The notes beneath the pieces are model-generated. The model worked only from the letters and a program-made list of their open reading frames with translations, ran no database searches and had not been told where the DNA came from. Made by a program: the position numbers and the translations under genes. Below are positions 54,454 through 62,367 of a stretch of 64,000 nt of DNA, in pieces. Source of the DNA: Nocardioides deserti (GTDB lineage Bacteria; Actinomycetota; Actinomycetes; Propionibacteriales; Nocardioidaceae); contig NZ_JACMYC010000003.1 of assembly GCF_014266025.1 (NCBI RefSeq), positions 372,001-436,000 on the forward strand, given 5' to 3'. Numbering within the stretch: the first letter of the stretch is position 1; the number at the start of each line of letters is the position of its first letter.

Positions 54454-54471
54454 GGCCGCAAGGTACCCGCG

Positions 54472-54924
54472 TCAGGTGAGGTCGTCGTACGACGTCTGGC
54501 CGGTCTCGGCGAGTCGCCGCTCCACCCGCAGCACCGCCACCTCGTGCTCGGGGTCACCGCTCATCGCTGCGGCCAACCGCAGGTGGGGCAACGCCTCCAC
54601 CAGCCGCGCCTGGCGCTCGAGCGCGCGACCCAGCGCGTGGCGCGCCCAGTCGTCGTCGGGGTTCTCGTCGACCAGCGCGGCCAGCTCCGCCTCGGCGCGG
54701 CCGAGCTGGGCGCGCAGCAGGTAGGCCCACGCCCGCAGCGACCGCAGCCCGGTGTTGCCCGGCTCCTGCTCCAGCGCCGGCTCGATCACCGCGAGCGCCT
54801 CGACGGGCGCGCGGCGGGCGAGCAGGTCGTGGGCGGTGCGGTACGCCGACTCGTGGCCGCGCTTGCCCGGGAAGATCAGCGGCGGCGCCTTCAGCTCCTC
54901 TGGCTCCTGGTTCGGCTCGTCCAT
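54472..54924 (-). CDS. Tetratricopeptide-repeat protein
   Basis: The 150-residue protein has two to three TPR-like helical pairs: AYRTAHDLLARRAPVEALAV, NTGLRSLRAWAYLLRAQLGR and DDWARHALGRALERQARLVEA. The ATG at 54924 is preferred. It diverges from rnpB, 53 bp apart, so the rnpB promoter lies between. It may be a scaffold for protein interactions; partners unknown. Confidence 0.8.
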   Translation of the reverse strand: MDEPNQEPEELKAPPLIFPGKRGHESAYRTAHDLLARRAPVEALAVIEPALEQEPGNTGLRSLRAWAYLLRAQLGRAEAELAALVDENPDDDWARHALGRALERQARLVEALPHLRLAAAMSGDPEHEVAVLRVERRLAETGQTSYDDLT

Positions 54925-54977
54925 GCAGCCCAACCTACGATGCGTGCGGCGGCGGTCGGGACTGTGCGATCCTTGCC

Positions 54978-55388
54978 GTGCGGATGGGCTGGCCGGGCGA
55001 CCGCGGCGCACCTCCGGGTGCGACGAGGAAGGTCCGGGCTCCACAGGGCAGGGTGGTGGGTAACACCCACCCGGGGTGACCCGCGGGACAGTGCCACAGA
55101 AAACAGACCGCCTCCCGGCTCCGGCCGGGCGGCAAGGGTGAAACGGTGGTGCAAGAGACCACCAGCGACCCGGGCGACCGGGTCGGCTCGGTAAACCCCA
55201 CCCGGAGCAAGGTCAAGAAGTCGTGGGTCCGCCCGCGATGCGTGCACGTTCGAGGGCTGCCCGCCCGAGTGCACGGGTAGACCGCTGGAGGGCGTCGGCA
55301 ACGGCGCTCGTAGATGGATGGTCGCCCCCCGACGCCCCGCGAGGGGCCCGGGGACAGAACCCGGCCTACAGGCCAGCCCGTCCGCACC
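54978..55388 (+). ncRNA. rnpB: RNase P RNA, class A
   Basis: The conserved core is present in order: GAGGAAGGTCCGGGCTCC near 55026, ACAGAAA near 55096, GGTGAAACGGTGGTGCAAGAG near 55138, and ACAGAACCCGGCCTACAGG near 55354. The ends pair as helix P1: GTGCGGATGGGCTGGCC at 54978-54994 with GGCCAGCCCGTCCGCAC at 55371-55387. This catalytic RNA matures tRNA 5' ends. A TGTGCGAT element at 54963-54970 is a candidate -10 region. Confidence 0.96.
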
Positions 55389-55417
55389 ACTCCCCGGTCG
55401 CCCGGTCGAGCAGCGCC

Positions 55418-55431
55418 CGAACACGTGTTCG
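55418..55431. promoter_or_regulatory. LexA/SOS box in front of a broken 13E12 gene
   Basis: CGAACACGTGTTCG is a perfect 14-bp palindrome, matching the actinobacterial SOS box CGAAC-N4-GTTCG. It includes a GTG codon at 55425, in the same register as the ATG inside the SOS box at 20577-20592, and both are followed by TTC GAG. Confidence 0.75.
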
Positions 55432-55581
55432 AGTCGAGTGAGGTCATGACGCTGGCCCACCTCGCGACACCCGAGACCCGCTGGACGATCGATGACGGCG
55501 GCGAGCCCTCCGACGTCGTCCCCGATCGACGCGGCGAACTGGGCGACGTGGGTGTCGACGAACAGCGCTCGGTGTCAGCGC
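55425..55581 (+). pseudogene. Truncated 5' end of a 13E12/DUF222 gene
   Basis: From the GTG at 55425 the reading frame gives VFESSEVMTLAHLATPETRW. It starts with M/V-F-E like the intact 13E12 protein at 20585 and is followed, after a frame change, by an IDAANWATWV piece. It ends where the convergent rhodanese gene begins. No HNH part is found. I interpret it as the remnant of an SOS-controlled 13E12 gene cut by an insertion. The assignment rests mainly on the SOS-box geometry. Confidence 0.45.
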
Positions 55582-56427
<846 letters not shown>

Positions 56428-56485
56428 GAGGTGCTCCTCGACGCTGCCCGGCATATTCGCCATAGACAGCACAAATAGTTGGGGT

Positions 56486-56506
56486 GCTAACGATTCACAC
56501 GCTAAC
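56486..56506. promoter_or_regulatory. Direct-repeat operator candidate between rhodanese and MarR genes
   Basis: GCTAAC occurs at 56486-56491 and 56501-56506, 15 bp apart, in an AT-richer stretch (about 56461-56530). A TAGACT at 56519-56524 could be the -10 element for a leaderless transcript beginning at the GTG at 56532. The site lies where the MarR product could control both directions. Confidence 0.45.
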
Positions 56507-56531
56507 CCATAGTGGGCGTAGACTCGCATCC

Positions 56532-57071
56532 GTGAGCAACGGTGAGGACGTCCTGGCGGCGGTGCCCGACTTCGATGCCGATCCGTTGGCGTTGGACCGG
56601 CAGGTCTGCTTCGCGCTCGCGGTCGCGTCGCGATCGGTGATCGGCGTGTACCGGCCTCTCCTGGAACCGCTGCAGCTCACGCACCCGCAGTACCTGGTCC
56701 TGCTGGCGTTGTGGGAGCGCTCGCCGCGGTCGGTCAAGGACCTCAGCACCTCGCTGCACCTGGACCCCGCGACGCTGTCACCGCTGCTCAAGCGGCTCGA
56801 AGCGCTCGGCTACCTGTCCCGCCGCCGCAGTGCCGAGGACGAGCGGGTCCTCGTTGTGGAGCTCACCGACACCGGCCGCGACCTGCGCTCGGAGGCCGAG
56901 AAGATTCCGCCGGCAGTCGTCGAACGGCTCGGCATCGACGTCCCGGAGCTCGTCGAGCTCCACGTCGCGCTGACACGCGTCATTGCCGCAGCCAGCCGGC
57001 TACCCGACGCCGACACCACACGCGGCGACGCCTCCTCCTCAGCGGGCGGCGGCGTGACCGATGCGGGCTGA
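56532..57071 (+). CDS. OhrR-like MarR-family redox regulator
   Basis: The 179-residue protein matches OhrR closely: LDRQVCFALAVASRSVIGVYRPLL with the reactive Cys26, LTHPQYLVLLALWE, DPATLSPLLKRLEALG and RRRSAEDERVLVVELT. The tyrosine that follows the cysteine in OhrR (Tyr19) is replaced by Ala30; the second (Tyr29) is kept as Tyr40. The C-terminal tail is a disordered Thr/Ser/Gly extension. It probably represses the divergent rhodanese gene and senses peroxide, hypochlorite or sulfane sulfur. Confidence 0.9.
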   Translation: MSNGEDVLAAVPDFDADPLALDRQVCFALAVASRSVIGVYRPLLEPLQLTHPQYLVLLALWERSPRSVKDLSTSLHLDPATLSPLLKRLEALGYLSRRRSAEDERVLVVELTDTGRDLRSEAEKIPPAVVERLGIDVPELVELHVALTRVIAAASRLPDADTTRGDASSSAGGGVTDAG

Positions 57072-57175
57072 ACCGCCGACATCGGCACTTCGAACGGCGA
57101 GTGGACCCCTAGCAAGGTCGGCCCGCCCACCCTGCAACCAGCCACGGAACCACGACCAGCGCCCGGAGCACACAC

Positions 57176-57556
57176 GTGAGCAACACCTCTGAACGGCCAA
57201 CCGAGGCACCTCGCCCGGACAAGCGCCGCCGGCACCTGATGGACCCCAACGGCCCCAAGCCGACGCACAATCCCTACCTCGAGGACGCCAGGATGATCCG
57301 CGTCCAGCAGTGGGTGATGTCCAGCCTCGCGGTCACGACCATCCTGCACCTGTCTGTGGGACTAATCCTGGCCGCGATGTTCCTGCCCAACCCCAGCCTT
57401 GCCTCCGAGATCGGGTTGACCATCATCGCCGGCGCCTTCGGTGCCATCGCCGTCGTCGCCGCGCTGGCCATCCACAAGAAGCCCCTCGCCTCGTGGTGGG
57501 TCGTGGCCGGATTCGTGGTCCCGACAGCGGTGGGCCTGTTCCTCGTCCTGCGCTGA
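57176..57556 (+). CDS. Small membrane protein
   Basis: The 126-residue product has a 45-residue polar N-terminus (PRPDKRRRHLMDPNGPKP) and three membrane segments (LAVTTILHLSVGLILAAMF, IGLTIIAGAFGAIAVVAALAI, WWVVAGFVVPTAVGLFLVL). The GTG start at 57176 has no strong ribosome site. It resembles small actinobacterial membrane proteins of unknown function. Transcribed with the OhrR gene direction. Confidence 0.75.
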   Translation: MSNTSERPTEAPRPDKRRRHLMDPNGPKPTHNPYLEDARMIRVQQWVMSSLAVTTILHLSVGLILAAMFLPNPSLASEIGLTIIAGAFGAIAVVAALAIHKKPLASWWVVAGFVVPTAVGLFLVLR

Positions 57557-57662
57557 GTAGCTGGCATATCCAGCCGGGGCGCCGGCGCACAGGCTGCACA
57601 GGCAAGTGACCCAAGCGGCTGACAGAAGCCGCAGTGCGCGGAGGCAAGATGAAGGAACTGAC

Positions 57663-58733
57663 ATGCCGAACGATCACGACCGCACGTCAGCTGCGGCGAT
57701 CCGCCTGTTCTTCGATCAGCGTGCGGCCGACTCCGCGGGCGGCGACCGCCACGGCTCCAGCGACCTCCTGCGCCACCTCGGGGCCCGCGGCCTGATCGAT
57801 GCTCCGACGCTCCGCGCGACCTTCGACCTGATTCGGGGCGTCGCCCGAGCCGACCTCGCCGCAGCGTTCAGCCTGTGGTCCCACGCCATGGTGCTCGAGT
57901 GCCTCCGCGCCGCCCCGACCGCGCTGCTGGCCGAGCACGCGACGCGGCTGCGCCAGCCGACCGCATGGGGCTCCACTGCGATGGCGCCGACGATCAAGTA
58001 CCTCGCCGGCCTCGGCGACCTGCCAGTCACCTATCGCCGCCATGACGTCACGCTCGTCCTCGACGGTCGCATCCCCTGGGCCTCGAACCTCTTCGACGAC
58101 AACGTCGTGCTCGTGCTCACCGCACGCTCCGCCGACCCAGCCGGCGGCGACCCGCTCGTGCTCGCCGTCGACGGCCGCGACCCCACCGTCCGCCTCGGCG
58201 CCCCGCTGCCCCTCCTGGCTCTCGAGAGCACCGCCTCCTCGACCGTCGAGCTCGACGGCACACGCATCCCCTCCGGTGCCGTCATCAGCGACGACCTGAC
58301 CGGCTACATGCGTGCCATGAAGCCCAGGCTGCTCCTGCTACAGACCGCCTACTGCCTCGGCCTCGCCGACGCGGCGATCACCGCAGGAGCCGAGGGCCTG
58401 CACCGCGCCGCACCCACCCATCTGACTGAGCACAGCACGCTCGCCGCTACTACGGCGACCCTGACCGAGACCGTTCGCACCGCGCTCGACGCACTCGACA
58501 ACAGCCGCAACCCGCCGATCTCTGACATCGTCCGAACCCGCCTTCACGCGGCCCAGGTCGCCGGCGCGGCCGTCGCCCTCGAGGTCCGCCTCGCCGGCGG
58601 GGCCGGGTTCCTCGCTACCAGCCCGACCGCACGTCGACACCGCGAGGCGGCCTTCCTGCCCATCCAGACGCCGACCGAGAGTCAGCTGTTCCTCGAACTC
58701 GGTCGAGAAGGGATCGGGACCGGTCGGCTGTAA
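57663..58733 (+). CDS. Acyl-CoA dehydrogenase-like flavoprotein
   Basis: The 356-residue protein has an acyl-CoA dehydrogenase-type helical fold (FDLIRGVARADLAAAFSLWSHAMVLE at the N-terminus, PTAWGSTAMAP as the flavin loop, LDGRIPWASNLFDD, and a C-terminal RREAAF...SQLFLELG). It lacks the usual catalytic-glutamate TNEIxR block, and resembles DszC/SfnB-type monooxygenases of organosulfur use. Next to a rhodanese gene, a sulfur-acquisition role is plausible but unproven. Confidence 0.75.
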   Translation: MPNDHDRTSAAAIRLFFDQRAADSAGGDRHGSSDLLRHLGARGLIDAPTLRATFDLIRGVARADLAAAFSLWSHAMVLECLRAAPTALLAEHATRLRQPTAWGSTAMAPTIKYLAGLGDLPVTYRRHDVTLVLDGRIPWASNLFDDNVVLVLTARSADPAGGDPLVLAVDGRDPTVRLGAPLPLLALESTASSTVELDGTRIPSGAVISDDLTGYMRAMKPRLLLLQTAYCLGLADAAITAGAEGLHRAAPTHLTEHSTLAATTATLTETVRTALDALDNSRNPPISDIVRTRLHAAQVAGAAVALEVRLAGGAGFLATSPTARRHREAAFLPIQTPTESQLFLELGREGIGTGRL

Positions 58734-58851
58734 CCGGCACTCGTGCCTGCTGGGCCGCCACCGACCACATCCCGGCTCGCGGATCGTCGGCAACCCCTGC
58801 ACGGACGCAATCGCGCGCTGTCACAGTCGCCGGGCGAACGATCAAGCTGGC

Positions 58852-59265
58852 TCATCCCATTCGAGGGTGTAGGAGTTGGGGTCTGAAGCCTCCGGTCTCC
58901 AGCAAGGATCTGGCGATGTAGGTGGTGAGGTTGCGGAAACCGAGGGCGCTGCCGCGGAGGTGCTCAAGCCTCCCGTTGAGCGCCTCGGTCGGGCCGTTGG
59001 ATGTGCCTGGGCGGTCGACGTAGGCGAGCACTTCCTCGGCTCGCTTCTTCAGTGTCCGGCCCAGCGTGATCAACTCGGCCAGCGTCTCGGCACACCGGCT
59101 GAGGTCCGTGATCACTTGTCCATCAGCTCCGCGACCGTGGCGCCGATCCTCGTGCCGGTTGGCGCCGATCATCCGTTGGTAGACGCCCCAGGTCGCCTCG
59201 ACCTCGACGTGGGCGTCGTCGACGAAGAGCGACTGCAGTCGGTCGCACTGCTTGTCGGTGAGCAC
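58852..59265 (-). pseudogene. 3'-terminal fragment of an ISL3-family transposase
   Basis: The reading frame ending at 58852 gives about 137 residues with ISL3 transposase features: VEATWGVYQRMI, LITLGRTLKKRAEEVLAYVDRPGTSNGPTEALNGRLEHLRG, and FRNLTTYIARSLLETGGFRPQ. The N-terminal zinc finger and first catalytic Asp are missing; beyond 59265 the reading continues in unrelated sequence. GGCTCATCCCAT at 58849-58860 is a likely terminal inverted repeat. Part of the middle (GADGQVITDLSRC) seems frame-shifted. Confidence 0.85.
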
Positions 59266-59325
59266 CGACGAGCGTGAGGCGGATCCGAACGGGAGGCGGG
59301 TGCGTGGCGTCCGTAGGCTCGCGCC

Positions 59326-59526
59326 ATGACCGAACGCCGACTCGTCCTGGTCCGCATCACCGCGCCGGAGATGCCCACCGCGGGCACTGCGACGGCCTTC
59401 GAGCTGCCGGACAGCGTGCTGACGATGCTCGACGAGGGGTGGCGGGTGGTCAACCACACGACCGGGTTCCCCGACCTGTCCGGCGACATGGTCGTCTCGC
59501 TCTACTGCGAGCGCACGGCGGCCTAG
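59326..59526 (+). CDS. Small protein of unknown function
   Basis: The 66-residue product MTERRLVLVRITAPEMP... has a simple beta-alpha pattern with LPDSVLTMLDEGWRVVNHTTGF. ATG 59326 follows a modest GCGCC region. No family recognised. It sits 60 bp after the ISL3 fragment and before the sigma factor gene. Confidence 0.6.
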   Translation: MTERRLVLVRITAPEMPTAGTATAFELPDSVLTMLDEGWRVVNHTTGFPDLSGDMVVSLYCERTAA

Positions 59527-59673
59527 CCGGGCAGCCCGGACCAGGGGACCTCGCGCCGCCGGAGCGTGGGTAGTGGTCGGATGCCACGGGGGCCCGGCGC
59601 ACCCGTGCACGCGAGCCGCAGGAAGTCCGAGCGGGACGGAACCCCGAGCAGCTCGGGCCGCGTCTACCCCGTG

Positions 59674-60186
59674 ATGGACGAGACGGAGTTCGCGGCGTAC
59701 GCCGACGAGGCGTGGCCGACGCTGGTGCGCGCGGCGGTGTTCCTGGGCTGCAGGCTGCCCGACGCGGAGGACGCGGCGCAGGCGACGCTCGTCAAGTGCT
59801 TCCGGTCGTGGACCAAGGTGACCGGCGCCGACAACCGGGAGGCCTACGTCTACCGGATGCTCGTCAACACCGTCCGCGACAGCCACCGCCGACCCTGGCG
59901 CCGCGAGCGTTCCCGCGCCGACGTGCCGGAGCACGACAGGCACCGGTCGCACGACCCGCACGCCGCCGTCGAGGTGACCGACGCCGTGCACCGCGCGCTG
60001 GGCGGGCTGAGCAAGGTCAACCGCGACGTGGTGGTGCTGCGCTACTTCGTCCAGCTCACCGAGGCCCAGACCGCCGCAGCACTCGATGTCGCCCCCGGCA
60101 CCGTCAAGAGCCGGCTCTCCCGCGCGCTCGCGCAGCTCGCCACCGACCACCACCTCGCCGACCTGACCGGGAGGACCTCCTCGTGA
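59674..60186 (+). CDS. SigE-family (ECF-like) RNA polymerase sigma factor
   Basis: The 170-residue ECF sigma factor has region 2 (FAAYADEAWPTLVRAAVFLGCRLPDAEDAAQATLVKCF...) and region 4 with LSKVNRDVVVLRYFVQLTEAQTAAALDVAPGTVKSRLSRAL. The ATG at 59674 follows a GTG codon; a longer in-frame start at 59566 would add an unlikely leader. Its stop overlaps the next gene (GTGA), a membrane beta-propeller protein, which takes the place of an anti-sigma factor. Confidence 0.88.
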   Translation: MDETEFAAYADEAWPTLVRAAVFLGCRLPDAEDAAQATLVKCFRSWTKVTGADNREAYVYRMLVNTVRDSHRRPWRRERSRADVPEHDRHRSHDPHAAVEVTDAVHRALGGLSKVNRDVVVLRYFVQLTEAQTAAALDVAPGTVKSRLSRALAQLATDHHLADLTGRTSS

Positions 60187-62177
60187 CCGATCTCGAGCGC
60201 CTCTGGGACGACGTCCCCGTCGGCCCCGCCCCCACCGACCGCATCCTCCGCGCCGCGCGCCCCGAGCAGCGGTCGTGGCGCCGCCCCCTGCTCCGCTCCA
60301 CTGGCACCGTGCTCGCCCTGGGCGCGCTCGCCGCCGCGTTCGTCGCCGGCACGTCGGTCACGGGCGGCCCCCGGGACCCGGGAGGTACGTCGGGTGCGGG
60401 CGGAGGCGGGGACGTCGCGGAGTTCTCCGGCGCGCTCGTCGCGGCCGGGTCGTGCGAGGCGCTGCTGGAGCACTACGCCGCGACCGGCCAGGAGCTGGTC
60501 GGCCCCTGGGGTTGGGAGGGTGCCTGGCCAACGGAGCTGGCAACGGAGTTCAACGGCGGCGCGATCCCGCGCGGCGGCTTCGACGCGGGCCGGATGGCTC
60601 TCGCCGATCGGACCGCCGCGAAGGTCACCCGAGCCACCAGCAGCGACACCGGCACCAACGTCCAGGAGGCCGGCGTGGACGAGCCGGACCTGGTCAAGAC
60701 CGACGGCGAGGTGCTCTACCGGTACGCCGACGGCCGGCTCACGTCGTACGACGTCACGGGCCCGGAGGTCGAGCGGATCGGCTCCGTGGCACTCACCGGC
60801 ACCGCTGACGCCGAGATCCTGCTCGCCGGGGACACCGTCGTCGTGGTCGGCGAGGACCGTGTGCAGACCGTCGACGTCACGGACCCGGCCGCGATGGAGC
60901 CCCGCACCCGCGTCGACCTCACGTCCCCGGTGGTGACCGCCCGCCAGCACGGCGACGACCTCCGCCTGGTGATCTCGACCGGGCTGCCGGAGCTCGACTT
61001 CGTCCAGCCGAACCGCCGCCGGGGCGTCACGTCCGCCGAGGCGCAGCGGCGCAACCGCGCCCTCGTCGCCGACACGACCATCGCCGACTGGCTGCCCCGC
61101 GCGTCGGTCGACCGCGGCCCCGAGGAGCAGCTCTCCGACTGCGCCGACGTCGCGATCCCCAGCACGAGCGCCCCGCTGGGCACCACGACGGTGCTCGGGT
61201 TCGCCGCTGACGACGTCGCCGCCTGGGACGTCACGGCGATCGCGGCCGACGCCTCCACCACCTACTCCTCGTCCGACCACCTCTACCTCGCCACGACGTC
61301 CGGCTGGGGCTGGGACGGCTGTGGCCCCGGCGCCTGGCGCGCCGTGTGCACGAGCCGCGTCGTCCCGACCGCCGACGACGGCACGACCCAGGTGTTCGAC
61401 CTCGAGCTCGACGGCACCGGAACGCGGTACGCTGGCGCCGGCCGCGTCGACGGGGCGGTCCGCGACCGCTGGGCGATGGACGAGGTCGACGGCGTGCTCC
61501 GCCTCGCCCTCTCCCCCACCTCCGAGACCGGGCGCGGCAACGCGGTGGTCACCCTGCGACGCAAGGGCGACGAGCTGCTCGAGGTCGGGCGGCTCGACGA
61601 CATCGCGCCGGGCGAGGACATCACCGCCGTCCGCTGGTTCGACGACCTGGCGGTCCTGGTGACCTTCCGGCAGGTCGATCCGCTGCACACCATCGACCTC
61701 TCCGACCCCGCCGCGCCGGCGATGCTCGGGGAGCTCAAGATCCCCGGCTTCAGCTCCTACCTCCACCCGCTCGGCGAGCGCCGGCTCCTCGGCGTCGGCG
61801 AGGGTCCCGTCCCCGCCCGTGGCGGCCGCACGTCCTGGGGCGCGCAGGCGGGCCTCTTCGACGTCACCGACCTCACCGACGTACGCCGCCTGGACACCGT
61901 CGACTACGCCCCCGGCTCGCGAGCCGGCGTCGCGACCGACCCGCGCCAGCTGGCGTGGCTGCCGGGGATCCGCACGGTGGTGACCGTCGTCGCGCACGGC
62001 CGCGCCGGCCATGTGTCGGTCCTCCGGCTGGCCGACGGGCGGATGAGCAACGAGCTGGTGCTCGCCGAGCGCGGCGACGACGTCGACGCGGTGCGGCTGG
62101 TGCCGCTGGCCGGGGACCGGGTGGTGCTGGTGACCGAGGACGACGCGTCGTACCTCGACGTCGGCCCGCCGACATGA
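60183..62177 (+). CDS. Membrane-anchored C-terminal beta-propeller protein
   Basis: The 664-residue product has a cytosolic N-terminus of about 35 residues (VTDLERLWDDVPVGPAPTDRI), one membrane segment (about 38-58, TVLALGALAAAFVAGTSV), and an extracytoplasmic beta-propeller of the COG4880 type with TNVQEAGVDEPDLVKTDGE and many WD-like blades. It is translationally coupled to the sigma factor. The short cytosolic part could bind the sigma factor, which would make it a sensor-type anti-sigma; this is inference. Confidence 0.85.
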   Translation: MTDLERLWDDVPVGPAPTDRILRAARPEQRSWRRPLLRSTGTVLALGALAAAFVAGTSVTGGPRDPGGTSGAGGGGDVAEFSGALVAAGSCEALLEHYAATGQELVGPWGWEGAWPTELATEFNGGAIPRGGFDAGRMALADRTAAKVTRATSSDTGTNVQEAGVDEPDLVKTDGEVLYRYADGRLTSYDVTGPEVERIGSVALTGTADAEILLAGDTVVVVGEDRVQTVDVTDPAAMEPRTRVDLTSPVVTARQHGDDLRLVISTGLPELDFVQPNRRRGVTSAEAQRRNRALVADTTIADWLPRASVDRGPEEQLSDCADVAIPSTSAPLGTTTVLGFAADDVAAWDVTAIAADASTTYSSSDHLYLATTSGWGWDGCGPGAWRAVCTSRVVPTADDGTTQVFDLELDGTGTRYAGAGRVDGAVRDRWAMDEVDGVLRLALSPTSETGRGNAVVTLRRKGDELLEVGRLDDIAPGEDITAVRWFDDLAVLVTFRQVDPLHTIDLSDPAAPAMLGELKIPGFSSYLHPLGERRLLGVGEGPVPARGGRTSWGAQAGLFDVTDLTDVRRLDTVDYAPGSRAGVATDPRQLAWLPGIRTVVTVVAHGRAGHVSVLRLADGRMSNELVLAERGDDVDAVRLVPLAGDRVVLVTEDDASYLDVGPPT

Positions 62178-62367
62178 CCCACTGGTCGACCACCGACTGA
62201 GACCACTCCGAGGGGTGGGTATCGGCCCGACCCAGGCGGTTAGTGGGTCGGCGCCGAACGACGCCAGCGAGGGTGAACGCTCACCCTGCTGCGGCGACGC
62301 CGGCGCGCGGGCACGGCTCGGGGGCTGGCATGGGGTCCCCGGGCCGTGTCCCTCGACGCCGGCCCGG

